A stretch of 64,000 nucleotides of DNA from Lachnospiraceae bacterium (GTDB lineage Bacteria; Bacillota; Clostridia; Lachnospirales; Lachnospiraceae): NCBI GenBank assembly GCA_017936885.1, contig JAGBEO010000003.1, positions 62,001 through 126,000 of the forward strand. Direction: 5' to 3'. Below are positions 24,546 through 33,184 of the stretch, piece by piece. A model generated the notes under the pieces. That model made no database searches. It was given only the letters and a program-made list of their open reading frames with translations, and had not been told where the DNA came from. Within the stretch, counting starts at the first letter, position 1. Every line of letters starts with the position of its first letter. Made by a program: the position numbers and the translations under genes.

Positions 24546-24603
24546 TTGACAAAATCTTAGAAAGTGACTATTATATTTATAATTCCTATATAATCAATAG
24601 GAA
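24546..24603 (+). promoter_or_regulatory. Promoter and downstream inverted repeat of the trans-sulfuration gene
   Basis: TTGACA (24546-24551), 17-base spacer, TATTAT (24569-24574). Starting nine bases after the -10 is a perfect inverted repeat TTCCTAT-N7-ATAGGAA (24583-24603). Its place at the predicted transcription start fits a repressor operator; the minus-strand reading ATAGGAATTATA recalls cysteine-regulator (CymR/Rrf2) sites, but this is only a resemblance. Confidence 0.6.
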
Positions 24604-24738
24604 ATATAAAGAATATGAACGCGGTGAAGGAAACCGGAAAGACAGAAAATAAAAGAAATCAAGCGGCAGGAAATTTACATAGGCATGATATAGGTAAAAT
24701 AGATGTATCAGTCGCAGAAGAAAGGTATGGTTATCAAT

Positions 24739-25884
24739 ATGGGATATGAATTGGATACCGTGTGTATTCACGGACAGGGCAAAAGAGAAAATGTAGAGAC
24801 TACAGGAGCAATCAGCTTTCCGATTTATCAGACGGCGGCATATGCACATCCGGGTGTGGGCCAAAGCACCGGATATGATTATAACAGAGTGCAGAATCCC
24901 ACAAGGAAAGAGTTAGAGCGCATTGTGACGGACTTAGAGCATGGGCTTGATACCATTGCTTTTGCCAGCGGAATGGCGGCGATCAGTGCTTTTATGGAAC
25001 TCTTTAAACCGGGCGATCATGTGGTTGCCACCGACGATCTCTACGGCGGTGCCATCAGACAGTTCCGCCTGGTCAATGAGAAAAACGGTATGAAGTTTAC
25101 CTATGTGGATACAGCAGACCTGGCAGCCGTGGAGGAAGCGATTCAGGAAAATACCAAACTGATTTATGTTGAAACGCCTACCAATCCCATGATGCAGATC
25201 ACGGATATCCGTGCCATCAGTGAACTTGCGAAGAAACATAATTGTCTGCTTGCCGTAGATAATACATTTCTCACGCCTTATTTCCAGAATCCGCTGGATT
25301 TGGGAGCAGACGTAGTTCTCCATAGTGCTACGAAATATCTGGAAGGCCACAATGATACGCTGGGCGGCTTTCTCGTGACTAAGAGTGAGGAGATTTCAGA
25401 GAGAATCCGTGAGATGATTAAGACCACGGGAGCGGTGTTGGCGCCTTTTGATGCATGGCTTATCTTACGCGGCATTAAGACGTTGTCCGTCCGCATGGAG
25501 AAGCATCAGGAAAATGCGCTGGCGATTGCTAAGTGGCTGAAAGAGCAGCCGAAGGTAAAAGATGTATACTATGCGGGATTAGAGGATCATCCGGGACATG
25601 AGACTGCGGCAAAGCAGTGCAGCGGATATGGCGGTATGCTGACCTTTCATGTGGATTCCCGGGAGACTGCCCATCATATATTGGAGACGATTAAACTGAT
25701 ACAGTTTGCGGAGAGTTTGGGCGGTACGGAAAGCCTGATGACCTATCCCTTTACCCAGACCCATGCCGATGTGCCGGATGAGAAGAGGCGGGCCAACGGT
25801 ATTGATGAGACAACACTGCGTATGTCTGTGGGTATCGAGAATGTGAGTGATCTGATTAAAGATTTGGAGCAGGCGTTGGCGTAA
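24739..25884 (+). CDS. Cys/Met metabolism PLP enzyme (cystathionine gamma-synthase/lyase family)
   Basis: About 381 residues from MGYELDTVCIHGQGK. PLP lysine 199 is in DVVLHSATKYLEGHNDTLGG; other family marks are YDYNRVQNPTRKELE, FASGMAAISAF and the closing SLGGTESLMTYPFTQTHAD plus LRMSVGIEN. The enzyme exchanges or eliminates substituents at the gamma or beta carbon of homoserine or cysteine derivatives; synthase, lyase and sulfhydrylase cannot be separated by eye. Start codon uncertain: ATG codons at 24703, 24727 and 24739 are all in frame and none has an ideal ribosome-binding site. The next gene encodes a likely cystathionine beta-lyase, so together they fit methionine or cysteine synthesis. 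Confidence 0.9.
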   Translation: MGYELDTVCIHGQGKRENVETTGAISFPIYQTAAYAHPGVGQSTGYDYNRVQNPTRKELERIVTDLEHGLDTIAFASGMAAISAFMELFKPGDHVVATDDLYGGAIRQFRLVNEKNGMKFTYVDTADLAAVEEAIQENTKLIYVETPTNPMMQITDIRAISELAKKHNCLLAVDNTFLTPYFQNPLDLGADVVLHSATKYLEGHNDTLGGFLVTKSEEISERIREMIKTTGAVLAPFDAWLILRGIKTLSVRMEKHQENALAIAKWLKEQPKVKDVYYAGLEDHPGHETAAKQCSGYGGMLTFHVDSRETAHHILETIKLIQFAESLGGTESLMTYPFTQTHADVPDEKRRANGIDETTLRMSVGIENVSDLIKDLEQALA

Positions 25885-25959
25885 CCGGATAGCCGTGGTA
25901 AGATACAACATAAAGGAAATGTATCATCATACGGTTTACGATGGAGGAAAGATAAGATT

Positions 25960-27138
25960 ATGAGTTATAATTTCGACGAAATCATAGACAGAAGAAATAC
26001 AGACTGCCTGAAATATGACTTCGCTGTTGAGCGGGGCAAGCCGGGAGATATTTTGCCGCTGTGGGTAGCGGATATGGATTTTCGGACGGCGCCGGGTATT
26101 ATTGAGCGAGCAGTGGCGGATGCAAGCCTTGGTATCTATGGATATACAGAGAGTAAAGACGATTATTTTCAGGCGGTGGCAAACTGGTACCGGACTTATT
26201 TCGGCTGGCATGTGGAGAAGAAATGGCTGGTGAAAACACCGGGTATTGTTTTTGCAATCGGTGTGGCTATTCAGGCGCTGACGGAGGAGGGCGATGCCGT
26301 GATGATCCAGCAGCCGGTCTACTATCCGTTTAGCGAAGTGGTTAAGGATAGCGGCAGAAAGCTGGTAAACAATGCACTTGTCTTAAAAGACGGACATTAT
26401 GAAATTGATTTCGAGGATTTTGAACACAAAATTATAGAGGAAAAAGTAAAACTTTTTGTGCTTTGCAGTCCCCATAATCCGGTGGGTAGAGTCTGGACGA
26501 AAGAAGAGTTGTTGCAAATCGGAGAGATTTGCCTGAAATATGGGGTAAAGGTGGTCAGCGATGAAATTCACAGTGATTTCGTCTACGGAGACAGAAAGCA
26601 TTATGTGTTTGCTGCGGTTGATCCAAGATTTGAAGGATTCAGCATTATATGTACGGCGCCCAGCAAAACCTTTAATCTGGCCGGATTGCAGGCATCCAAT
26701 ATTTTCATTCCGAACGTGCAGATCAGGAAGGCATTCCGGAAACAGATGTCGGCGGTGGGCTACAGCCAGATCAATATGATTGGGTTACATGCCTGCAAGG
26801 CGGCATATGAGACCGGAAGGGAATGGCTGGAGGAGCTGAAAGTCTATCTGAAAGGCAATCTTGATTTTGTAAGGGATTATCTGGAGAAAAATATTCCGCA
26901 GATTAAGTTGATCGAGCCGGAGGGCACCTACCTGATCTGGCTGGACTGCCGTGCACTCGGTTTGCCGGAAGAAAAACTGGAGAATTTGATCGTCCACGAG
27001 GCGAAACTTTGGCTGGACAGCGGCGCAATCTTCGGTAAAGACGGCGAGGGCTTTGAGCGCATCAATATCGCCTGTCCGAGAGCGGTGCTGGAAGAGGCTT
27101 GTAAGAGATTGCAGAAAGCGGTTGACAGTATTGCATAA
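25960..27138 (+). CDS. MalY/PatB family aminotransferase (probable cystathionine beta-lyase)
   Basis: 392 residues. Class I/II aminotransferase fold with the MalY/PatB pattern: LPLWVADMDFRTAPGI near the N-terminus, LCSPHNPVGRVWTKEEL, VVSDEIHSDFVYG (PLP Asp) and APSKTFNLAGLQASN with PLP Lys236. PatB-type enzymes cleave cystathionine to homocysteine, pyruvate and ammonia. Located 75 bases after the other PLP gene with its own GGAGGAAAG, so the two probably form an operon ending at the terminator at 27156. Confidence 0.9.
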   Translation: MSYNFDEIIDRRNTDCLKYDFAVERGKPGDILPLWVADMDFRTAPGIIERAVADASLGIYGYTESKDDYFQAVANWYRTYFGWHVEKKWLVKTPGIVFAIGVAIQALTEEGDAVMIQQPVYYPFSEVVKDSGRKLVNNALVLKDGHYEIDFEDFEHKIIEEKVKLFVLCSPHNPVGRVWTKEELLQIGEICLKYGVKVVSDEIHSDFVYGDRKHYVFAAVDPRFEGFSIICTAPSKTFNLAGLQASNIFIPNVQIRKAFRKQMSAVGYSQINMIGLHACKAAYETGREWLEELKVYLKGNLDFVRDYLEKNIPQIKLIEPEGTYLIWLDCRALGLPEEKLENLIVHEAKLWLDSGAIFGKDGEGFERINIACPRAVLEEACKRLQKAVDSIA

Positions 27139-27155
27139 TATATGGATAAACAAAA

Positions 27156-27190
27156 CGGCGTAACCTGTGGGTTATGCCGCTTTTGTTTTG
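27156..27190 (+). terminator. Terminator after the PLP enzyme pair
   Basis: Arms CGGCGTAACC and GGTTATGCCG with loop TGTG, followed by CTTTTGTTTTG. One G-T mismatch-type pair sits in the stem. Confidence 0.8.
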
Positions 27191-27379
27191 CAGATTGTTT
27201 CCCTTTAGGTTATGTTTAGATCTTGTGTGCCGTTTGTAAAAGTAAATGCAAAGGGTCTGTTCCTTTTTTGTATTTTAGTTTATAATGAATCAGGTGAGTA
27301 TGACTTGTACAGTGTGAGTCATGTCGAAATGAAATCGTGTGCACATAAGTAAAATCAGTAGCACGGAAACGAGGGAAAT

Positions 27380-28300
27380 ATGAAATACTTGGTAATCGGC
27401 GCAGGCGGTACAGGCGGAAGTATCGGCGCTTATATGACAGAAGCGGGTAAAGATGTGACCTTGATTGCAAGAGGTGAACATCTGCGAAACATACAAAAAC
27501 AGGGTCTTAAAATGGAGACTACGGAGAAGGGTAACTATACGGTACAGCCGATTAAGGCTTCGGATATGGAGCATTATGAGGAACAGCCGGATATCATTTT
27601 TGTCTGTGTGAAAGGTTATTCTCTGGAAGATACAGTTCCTTTTATCAGGAGAGTGGCGAAGGAGAGTACGATCGTCATTCCTATCTTAAATATTTACGGG
27701 ACAGGTAGCAGGCTGCAGGAGAAGCTGCCGGAGCTCCTGGTAACGGACGGATGCATCTACATCGCGGGAGAGATCAAGGAGCCGGGTACTATCTGGCTGA
27801 ACGGGGACATTTTCCGTGTGGTTTTCGGCGTGCGGGATCCGGAACAGCTGCGCCCGGAATTATTTGAAGTGGTGAAGGATTTAAAGGACAGCGGCATCGA
27901 CGGCGTGTTGTCGGACAATATCAGACGGGATGCTTTGCAGAAGTTTGCTTATGTGTCGCCCATGGCGGCTTGCGGATTATATTATCATGTGTCTGCCGGA
28001 GAGGTGCAGGTCACAGGCGAGGCGCGGGATACTTTTGTGAAGTTAATGAAAGAGGTGGATGCGCTGGCTGTAGCGATGGGTGTTCCTTTCCTGGTGGATA
28101 TCGTGGCTACAAATCTTCGGATTTTAGATACGCTGAATCAGACGGCAAGCACTTCCATGCAGCGTGATATTTATGCGGGAAAATCTTCTGAGATAGACGG
28201 GCTGATCTATGAAGTTGTGCGGATGGGAAAGAAATACGGCGTGCCGACACCGACTTATGAAATGATTGCGGACTGGGCGAAGGCGCAGGGATTTGTATAA
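27380..28300 (+). CDS. Ketopantoate reductase family protein (ApbA/PanE-like)
   Basis: 306 residues. The N-terminal Rossmann motif VIGAGGTGGSIGAYMTEAGK binds NAD(P)H, FVCVKGYSLEDT is the next family mark, and NIRRDALQKFAYVSPMAA carries the catalytic Lys region of the C-terminal domain. The canonical reaction is reduction of 2-ketopantoate to pantoate for coenzyme A synthesis, but many paralogs act on other 2-oxo acids, and no panB/panC gene is nearby. Confidence 0.87.
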   Translation: MKYLVIGAGGTGGSIGAYMTEAGKDVTLIARGEHLRNIQKQGLKMETTEKGNYTVQPIKASDMEHYEEQPDIIFVCVKGYSLEDTVPFIRRVAKESTIVIPILNIYGTGSRLQEKLPELLVTDGCIYIAGEIKEPGTIWLNGDIFRVVFGVRDPEQLRPELFEVVKDLKDSGIDGVLSDNIRRDALQKFAYVSPMAACGLYYHVSAGEVQVTGEARDTFVKLMKEVDALAVAMGVPFLVDIVATNLRILDTLNQTASTSMQRDIYAGKSSEIDGLIYEVVRMGKKYGVPTPTYEMIADWAKAQGFV

Positions 28301-28421
28301 ATTTTGTGACGGCGGTTTTGCCGGAAGAACATAAGAGGATGATGAAATATTTAGGAAATGCAAATACTGCAAGTAGTATATACAGAAGAATTTGTACAAG
28401 ATGTAGGAGAGAATAGGGACA

Positions 28422-28625
28422 ATGGAAAAGAAATTCAAAGAGAAGTATTTAGCCGGAGAAATAGAGTTTGAGGAAATCGACGATTACAGCCAGGATTGGG
28501 GATTCAGTGACGAGACTATAACTTTGCGGGAATACTTAGGGCTCAATGCCGAAGAAGAGGATGCATGGGTCAGCATCGGCGATGAAGCTTTGAAGGAACT
28601 TCTGGACAAGCAGAGGGAAATCTGA
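28422..28625 (+). CDS. Small acidic protein of unknown function
   Basis: 67 residues, very acidic (about a third Asp and Glu), with no membrane segment or Cys. It begins MEKKFKEKYLAGEIEFEEID and has GFSDETITLREYLGL near the middle. AGGAGA lies upstream and a terminator follows 30 bases after the stop, so it is an expressed monocistron. I recognise no family and assign no function. Confidence 0.65.
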   Translation: MEKKFKEKYLAGEIEFEEIDDYSQDWGFSDETITLREYLGLNAEEEDAWVSIGDEALKELLDKQREI

Positions 28626-28655
28626 CATCCGAACTGTTTTTTAGCGGTAAATTGT

Positions 28656-28691
28656 AAGCGGCGGTCGTTATTCGGCAGCCGTTTCTTTTTG
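28656..28691 (+). terminator. Terminator after the small acidic protein gene
   Basis: Arms AAGCGGCGGTCG and CGGCAGCCGTTT with loop TTATT, eleven of twelve pairs possible with G-U, followed by CTTTTTG. Confidence 0.7.
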
Positions 28692-28760
28692 ACCTCTTAC
28701 CCCTCATTTTTCACCTCTTGGCGTAAAAAGGTTTACATCGTTCTGTTTTGTCGGTATGAT
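28692..28760 (+). promoter_or_regulatory. Promoter with LytTR-style direct repeats
   Basis: TTTACA (28732-28737), 17-base spacer, TATGAT (28755-28760). Upstream, ACCTCTT occurs at 28692 and 28713, 21 bases apart on the same DNA face. LytTR proteins typically bind direct repeats about two helical turns apart, and the downstream gene encodes such a protein, so autoregulation is likely. Confidence 0.6.
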
Positions 28761-28868
28761 GCAAAATATGAGGAAAATCATTAAGCACGAAAGAGTTTTG
28801 TCAAGTGATTTTTCAAGAATGGTATGTGCCGCTAAAGTAAAATGATCGGAAGTGAGAGAGATGTTCTT

Positions 28869-29330
28869 ATGAAGATTAAGGTTGAGATTGATGAAAAGCT
28901 GGCGGAAGAAGAAATTATTCTCCGCTGCCGGGAACTGAATGAGGAGACCATTGCCATCCAGAAGCGGCTTGCCGGGGCAGTGAATGAGGGGATGAAGCTG
29001 TCGGTCATGAGAGGAGAACTGGAGTATTATCTGGACTTACAGGAAATTCTTTTCTTCGAGACTGCCGGTGCAGTTGTAGCGGTACATACGGTCAGTCAGA
29101 TCTATGAGACGCATCTGCGGTTATACGAGTTGGAAGAGATGCTTCCCGGAAATTTTCTGCGTGTCTCGAAGTCCGCGATACTGAATACCGGACGCATCCG
29201 TTCCGTGCGTAAGAATATAACCGGAGCCAGTGAAGTGGAATTTGACGGCACGGGCAAGAAAGCATTTGTATCAAGAAGTTATTTTAAGTTGTTAACAAAT
29301 AAACTGGAAGAAAAGAGGTTGAAAAAATGA
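28869..29330 (+). CDS. LytTR DNA-binding domain protein without receiver
   Basis: About 153 residues starting at MKIKVEIDEKLAEEEIILRC. The C-terminal 100 residues form a LytTR domain: YYLDLQEILFFETAGAVVAV, RLYELEEMLPGNFLRVSKSA, LNTGRIRSVRK and FVSRSYFKLL. There is no response-regulator receiver, so it is a stand-alone regulator of the type found next to small membrane proteins in Firmicutes. It overlaps the next gene by four bases (ATGA), and the two probably form an autoregulated unit. Confidence 0.88.
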   Translation: MKIKVEIDEKLAEEEIILRCRELNEETIAIQKRLAGAVNEGMKLSVMRGELEYYLDLQEILFFETAGAVVAVHTVSQIYETHLRLYELEEMLPGNFLRVSKSAILNTGRIRSVRKNITGASEVEFDGTGKKAFVSRSYFKLLTNKLEEKRLKK

Positions 29331-30037
29331 AAAAGAAAGACATTACAGTAGCGCTAATACTAATTCTGATCGCGGTTTATCTGATTGCCAACAGGCTGCA
29401 TTTGATGCCGAAGATTCCCATTTTCACGATTTTGTTTACCGTTCTGTTTATTTACACGGCGATTCGGGGATTTATGCGGATGCATTTCTTCGAGGGAGTG
29501 GTGTCACTGGCGATTATCGGCTGTATTCATGATGATATTCTCGGTATCGAAGCCATCACGCCGTGGACCCTTATCGCAGCGGCGGTTTTGATCGGTATTG
29601 CACTGGATATGATTTTTAAGGATGGTCGTGAAAGGAAAGACGAATACTATTTTTCTCACGGAGAGGGGCATTGTACAGGGCATGTGGAAAACGGAGCAGA
29701 TGGAGAATATGTACATGTGCAGAATAGTTTTGGCACGGTCAGCAAATATGTTAATTCCGACAGTTTTCGGGAGGCAAATATAGAGAATAGCTTCGGTACA
29801 TGTAATGTGTATTTTGATAATGCTGTTTTGGAAAGTGCCAGAGCCGATATCCGGATTGATAATTCTTTTGGATGTGTTAATTTGTATCTGCCGTCTACAT
29901 GGCGTGTGATTGTGAAGCAGGATACGGCTTTCGGAGGAATTAAGTACAGAGGAAGCGGCAGCAATGCCGAAGATGCACCGGTTATCGATTTGCGGCTGGA
30001 TTGCAGTTTCGGGGAAATCTGCGTGACCTTTGAGTAG
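29327..30037 (+). CDS. LiaF-like membrane protein
   Basis: 236 residues. Four hydrophobic segments fill roughly residues 5-100 (AVYLIANRLH, IPIFTILFTVLFIYTAIRGF, TPWTLIAAAVLIGIALDMIF), followed by a soluble part with five spaced copies of a short motif: VQNSFGTVSKYV, IENSFGTCNVYF, IDNSFGCVNLYL, DTAFGGIKYRG, DCSFGEICVTF. This is the beta-solenoid-like C-terminus seen in LiaF-type (DUF2154) proteins. LiaF proteins restrain cell-envelope stress sensing, but the adjacent regulator here is LytTR, not LiaRS, so the partner differs. Confidence 0.82.
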   Translation: MKKKDITVALILILIAVYLIANRLHLMPKIPIFTILFTVLFIYTAIRGFMRMHFFEGVVSLAIIGCIHDDILGIEAITPWTLIAAAVLIGIALDMIFKDGRERKDEYYFSHGEGHCTGHVENGADGEYVHVQNSFGTVSKYVNSDSFREANIENSFGTCNVYFDNAVLESARADIRIDNSFGCVNLYLPSTWRVIVKQDTAFGGIKYRGSGSNAEDAPVIDLRLDCSFGEICVTFE

Positions 30038-30046
30038 AAAGATGAA

Positions 30047-30072
30047 TGGCAGCCGTTTAACCGGCTGCCATT
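30047..30072. repeat. 26-bp direct repeat, left copy (hairpin)
   Basis: The 26 bases from 30047 (TGGCAGCCGTTTAACCGGCT and six more) are identical to 31643-31668. Each contains the hairpin GGCAGCCG/CGGCTGCC. This copy spans the end of the LiaF-like unit and the last codons of the DUF4143 gene. Confidence 0.85.
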
Positions 30073-31394
30073 AACGCTATTCCAATCAACTGGTCCGCAT
30101 AATCCGCCATAAAGATCGGGATGTTCAACAGGTCGTTGTCCAGTTTCAAATTATCCAGTGAGAAGCGGACACGAAGTTTGACCTTATCAGCAAACTTTTC
30201 TTTATATTTCTTCAGACTTTTTGCTTCGGTATTTGTTTCTGCTTTTACTTCCACGGGAATAATATCATTTTCGCGCTGTATGATAAAATCTACTTCGTAA
30301 GAAGGATTTATCTGTGACCAATAGCGCGGTGTGGCTTCAAACTGATTGGTAAGTGCTTCCAGTACATAGTTTTCGGAAAGCGCACCCTTAAACTCTGTAA
30401 ACAGCCGGTTGCCTTCGCAGAATGCAGTAGGAGCAAGAAGCGCCAGACGGCGGAGTAAACCGACATCCACAAGATATATCTTAAATGCGGACAGATCATC
30501 ATATGCTGCGAGGGGAAGTCCGGGAGCGGTGCTGCGATAGATTTTCTTAACTAAATTGGCATCTACAAGCCACTGTAGGGCGTCTTCGTATTCTCTTGCC
30601 CTTGCGCCTTCTTTGACAGCTTTATAAATAAACTTCTTATTTTCTCTGGCAAGCTGTGAGGGAATGGATTTCCAAATCATTGAGATTTTCGGAAATTCTT
30701 TTATATCCGGATGTTTTGCAAAATCCCTTTGGTAGGCATCAATTATATTTGATAATACCGCCTGCATTGCGTCTACGTCTCTATCCTGTGTCCACATAAG
30801 AACAGATTCAGGCATGCCGCCTGTTACATAGTACATCTTCAATTTTTCATAAAGAGGATTGAAAAAGGCATCGGGAATGGGTTCCGGTGTATGAATGGTT
30901 TCAAGATACTGCACTAAATTCGCATCACCGTTTGCTATTAAAAATTCGGTAAAAGTCATAGGATTCATCTGCATAAAATCCACTTTGCCGACGGGAAAAG
31001 AAGACGGTTTTGCAAGGGCAATGCCCAAAAGTGAACCTGCGCAGGCGATATGATACTGCGGTGCGTTTTCGCAGAAATATTTCATTGAGTTGATGACATT
31101 CGGACAATCCTGCACCTCGTCAAAAATAATCAATGTTTTTTCAGGCACAATCTTTTGCCTGCTGGCAAGCATCAAATTCTGGAGTATCCGGTCCGGGTCC
31201 TTAGTAGTTTCAAAAAACTGCCTATATTCTTCATTCTCATCGAAATTGAAATAGGCGGTATTTTCATAATATTGTCTACCAAATTCCTTTAACACCCATG
31301 TTTTTCCAACCTGACGTACGCCTTTTAAAATCAGTGGCTTGCGATGTTTGGAATTTTTCCATTTGAGTAAATCATTTATAATAAAACGTTCCAT
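30057..31394 (-). CDS. DUF4143-type AAA ATPase
   Basis: 445 residues. N-terminal AAA module with Walker A KGVRQVGKTWVLKEFG and Walker B KTLIIFDEVQDCPN, a Sensor-like CAGSLLGIALAK, then a DUF4143 C-terminal domain ending with a PD-(D/E)XK-like patch YEVDFIIQRENDIIPVEVKA. The family is common in gut anaerobes and its role is unknown, though DNA binding is suspected. The last five residues (LMAAG) are encoded inside the repeated hairpin, which is unusual for the family. The whole gene lies between two copies of the 26-bp repeat. Confidence 0.88.
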   Translation of the reverse strand: MERFIINDLLKWKNSKHRKPLILKGVRQVGKTWVLKEFGRQYYENTAYFNFDENEEYRQFFETTKDPDRILQNLMLASRQKIVPEKTLIIFDEVQDCPNVINSMKYFCENAPQYHIACAGSLLGIALAKPSSFPVGKVDFMQMNPMTFTEFLIANGDANLVQYLETIHTPEPIPDAFFNPLYEKLKMYYVTGGMPESVLMWTQDRDVDAMQAVLSNIIDAYQRDFAKHPDIKEFPKISMIWKSIPSQLARENKKFIYKAVKEGARAREYEDALQWLVDANLVKKIYRSTAPGLPLAAYDDLSAFKIYLVDVGLLRRLALLAPTAFCEGNRLFTEFKGALSENYVLEALTNQFEATPRYWSQINPSYEVDFIIQRENDIIPVEVKAETNTEAKSLKKYKEKFADKVKLRVRFSLDNLKLDNDLLNIPIFMADYADQLIGIALMAAG

Positions 31395-31515
31395 GTTGTA
31401 CCTCTGTCCAGTATTTTATGATTATATATATTAATAAATACTCTTTATATTATTATGTCTGTTTGAAAAGATGAAGTCAAGAAAAATCACATAATTATAT
31501 AGAATATTGTGAAAT

Positions 31516-31547
31516 GAATCACATTTTTATATGATTATTTGTGATTC
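31516..31547. promoter_or_regulatory. Inverted repeat upstream of the DUF4143 gene
   Basis: Arms GAATCACA (31516-31523) and TGTGATTC (31540-31547) about 120 bases before the start codon of the minus-strand gene. Further ATCACAT half-sites flank it in a very A+T-rich stretch. Candidate operator only. Confidence 0.4.
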
Positions 31548-31642
31548 TTATCACATTATTCTTGATAAAATATATTTTATGAGAATACATGGAACTTATC
31601 AGATTTATAGGCATACATGGATGACGTTAATGTTTTAACCAT

Positions 31643-31668
31643 TGGCAGCCGTTTAACCGGCTGCCATT
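31643..31668. repeat. 26-bp direct repeat, right copy (hairpin)
   Basis: Identical to 30047-30072. This copy encodes the final residues (EMAAG and stop) of the ABC permease at 31653, just as the left copy encodes MAAG and stop of the ATPase. The T-tract after each hairpin is weak. Confidence 0.85.
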
Positions 31669-32387
31669 TCATGTTCGTGCAGATAAAAGACCGACAATAC
31701 AATAAAAACGATGATATAGCCCATAGCGTGGATTCCGAAAGTCATAAGATCCAGTTCCATCTGTGGTTTATTAGCACGCATGCCCATGCTGTAAAGGGAG
31801 TAAGGATAGTTCAGTCCCCATCCTTTACTGGTGGCTAACAGTCCGCCGATGCCGCCCACAAGACCGATGCCGATCGGAACAGCGAAAGAGCGTATAACGA
31901 GGGACATCAAAAGCTGTAAGCAACAGATGACGATACCGCCGATGACACCGCAGACAAACCACTCCAAAGCGGCGACAGGAAAGGCAGATTGTATTCCGGA
32001 TAGCCTGCCGCACAGATAGAACAGCAGGAAGATCCAGATATTGCTGAGAACAATCATTATGGCAGCCTGCACTAATTTGCCGAGATATAAGGCAAAGATC
32101 GGTACGGGAGCGGTTAGAAAACTGTTCCAGTTGTGCCTTGTATGTTCCAGTCTCCATAGATAAGAGCAATAAGTTCCGATCAGTGCAGGCATAAAGAAAT
32201 AGCACAAAAACAGAGAATGCTGTGACCAAAGACTGTACCACTCGCTTTTCAGCAACTCTAAATTGTTCAGATAATTGAAGGTGCCAAAGAATGCGGATAT
32301 GATCGGCAGTGCAAAAAAGGCAAGCCATACGGGGCTGCGTTTTAATTTGATGCGTTCTGTTCGTATTGTTTTTATGATTGAATTCAT
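31653..32387 (-). CDS. Lantibiotic-immunity ABC permease (second permease)
   Basis: 244 residues, six membrane spans, of the ABC-2 permease type that protects lantibiotic producers or confers resistance (MutG/SpaG/NisG or CprC-like). It opens with a cytoplasmic basic segment TIRTERIKLKRSPVWLAFFA typical of these permeases. Third gene of a minus-strand transporter operon: ATPase, permease, permease. Its final codons fall in the 26-bp repeat. Confidence 0.83.
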   Translation of the reverse strand: MNSIIKTIRTERIKLKRSPVWLAFFALPIISAFFGTFNYLNNLELLKSEWYSLWSQHSLFLCYFFMPALIGTYCSYLWRLEHTRHNWNSFLTAPVPIFALYLGKLVQAAIMIVLSNIWIFLLFYLCGRLSGIQSAFPVAALEWFVCGVIGGIVICCLQLLMSLVIRSFAVPIGIGLVGGIGGLLATSKGWGLNYPYSLYSMGMRANKPQMELDLMTFGIHAMGYIIVFIVLSVFYLHEHEMAAG

Positions 32388-32422
32388 AGTGAAACTCCTT
32401 TTTGTAAATGTGATATATAGTG

Positions 32423-33184
32423 TTATACTTCCCTGCGCGTAAATAAAATGCGCCCCACAACATAGAAAAGGATCATCCAGAGAACAATGAAACCGTGTCC
32501 AAGGAAACCATTTTCTGTCGTTTCCATATAATAGTAGGTCATAATCCGCGTGTTCTGATCCCAGTCCGCTCCGACGAACATTGTGGAGATGTAACCGCCC
32601 CAGGGAAAAAGAAAGCGAAAATTCCAGTTATACAGATACATTAAAATCAAACCAAGCATAGAACCGCATAAGCCCACCACCAGCGGCACCATCTGGTTAA
32701 AAAATAACATAGACAGAGCCAACTGCAGCAGATAGAGAGCAAAGGTGCAGATGAGGCTTAATAAAAGGTAGCGCAGATAATATCCTATATCCGGCTGTCC
32801 TTCATATCGGAGATAATGACCAAAAAGTATCAGGAAAGTAAACTGTGCGACAAACATCAACACGATAAAAATAAGTCCGCAGAATACTTTTGCATGAAAT
32901 AAGCTGCTTGCAGTGCGTAAAGTTTCCAGTTGTTTGTAGGTGTTGCCTTTGTGCTCCACATCAGCAAGACGGGAGGCGAGGACAGCCATAATGGTCGGCA
33001 TCATGATACTGTTGATCAACGGCATGCTGTAGAGCGTGCCAAGCCACCCTTGCAGGCGTTCACTCTCGCTTGGGTTGCGAAAGGCCCAGATGAGCCATAG
33101 AAACTGTACTGCCATTAAGGCGCACATGGTCAATCCGATTTTTCTTCTTTTGATCTTATAGAATTCCATTTTTAATGTTTTCAT
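32423..33184 (-). CDS. Lantibiotic-immunity ABC permease (first permease)
   Basis: About 253 residues, six spans, starting MKTLKMEFYKIKRRKIGLT with AAAGGAG upstream; a longer frame from 33289 runs back into the ATPase gene and is not used. The start overlaps the ATPase stop by four bases. MutE/SpaE/CprB-like permease partner. Confidence 0.85.
   Translation of the reverse strand: MKTLKMEFYKIKRRKIGLTMCALMAVQFLWLIWAFRNPSESERLQGWLGTLYSMPLINSIMMPTIMAVLASRLADVEHKGNTYKQLETLRTASSLFHAKVFCGLIFIVLMFVAQFTFLILFGHYLRYEGQPDIGYYLRYLLLSLICTFALYLLQLALSMLFFNQMVPLVVGLCGSMLGLILMYLYNWNFRFLFPWGGYISTMFVGADWDQNTRIMTYYYMETTENGFLGHGFIVLWMILFYVVGRILFTRREV

Noticed and set aside
31501-31560. Repeated ATCACA/TGTGAT half-sites as a CRISPR or iteron array
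   Set aside because: Only a few degenerate half-sites with irregular spacing; no repeat-spacer pattern.
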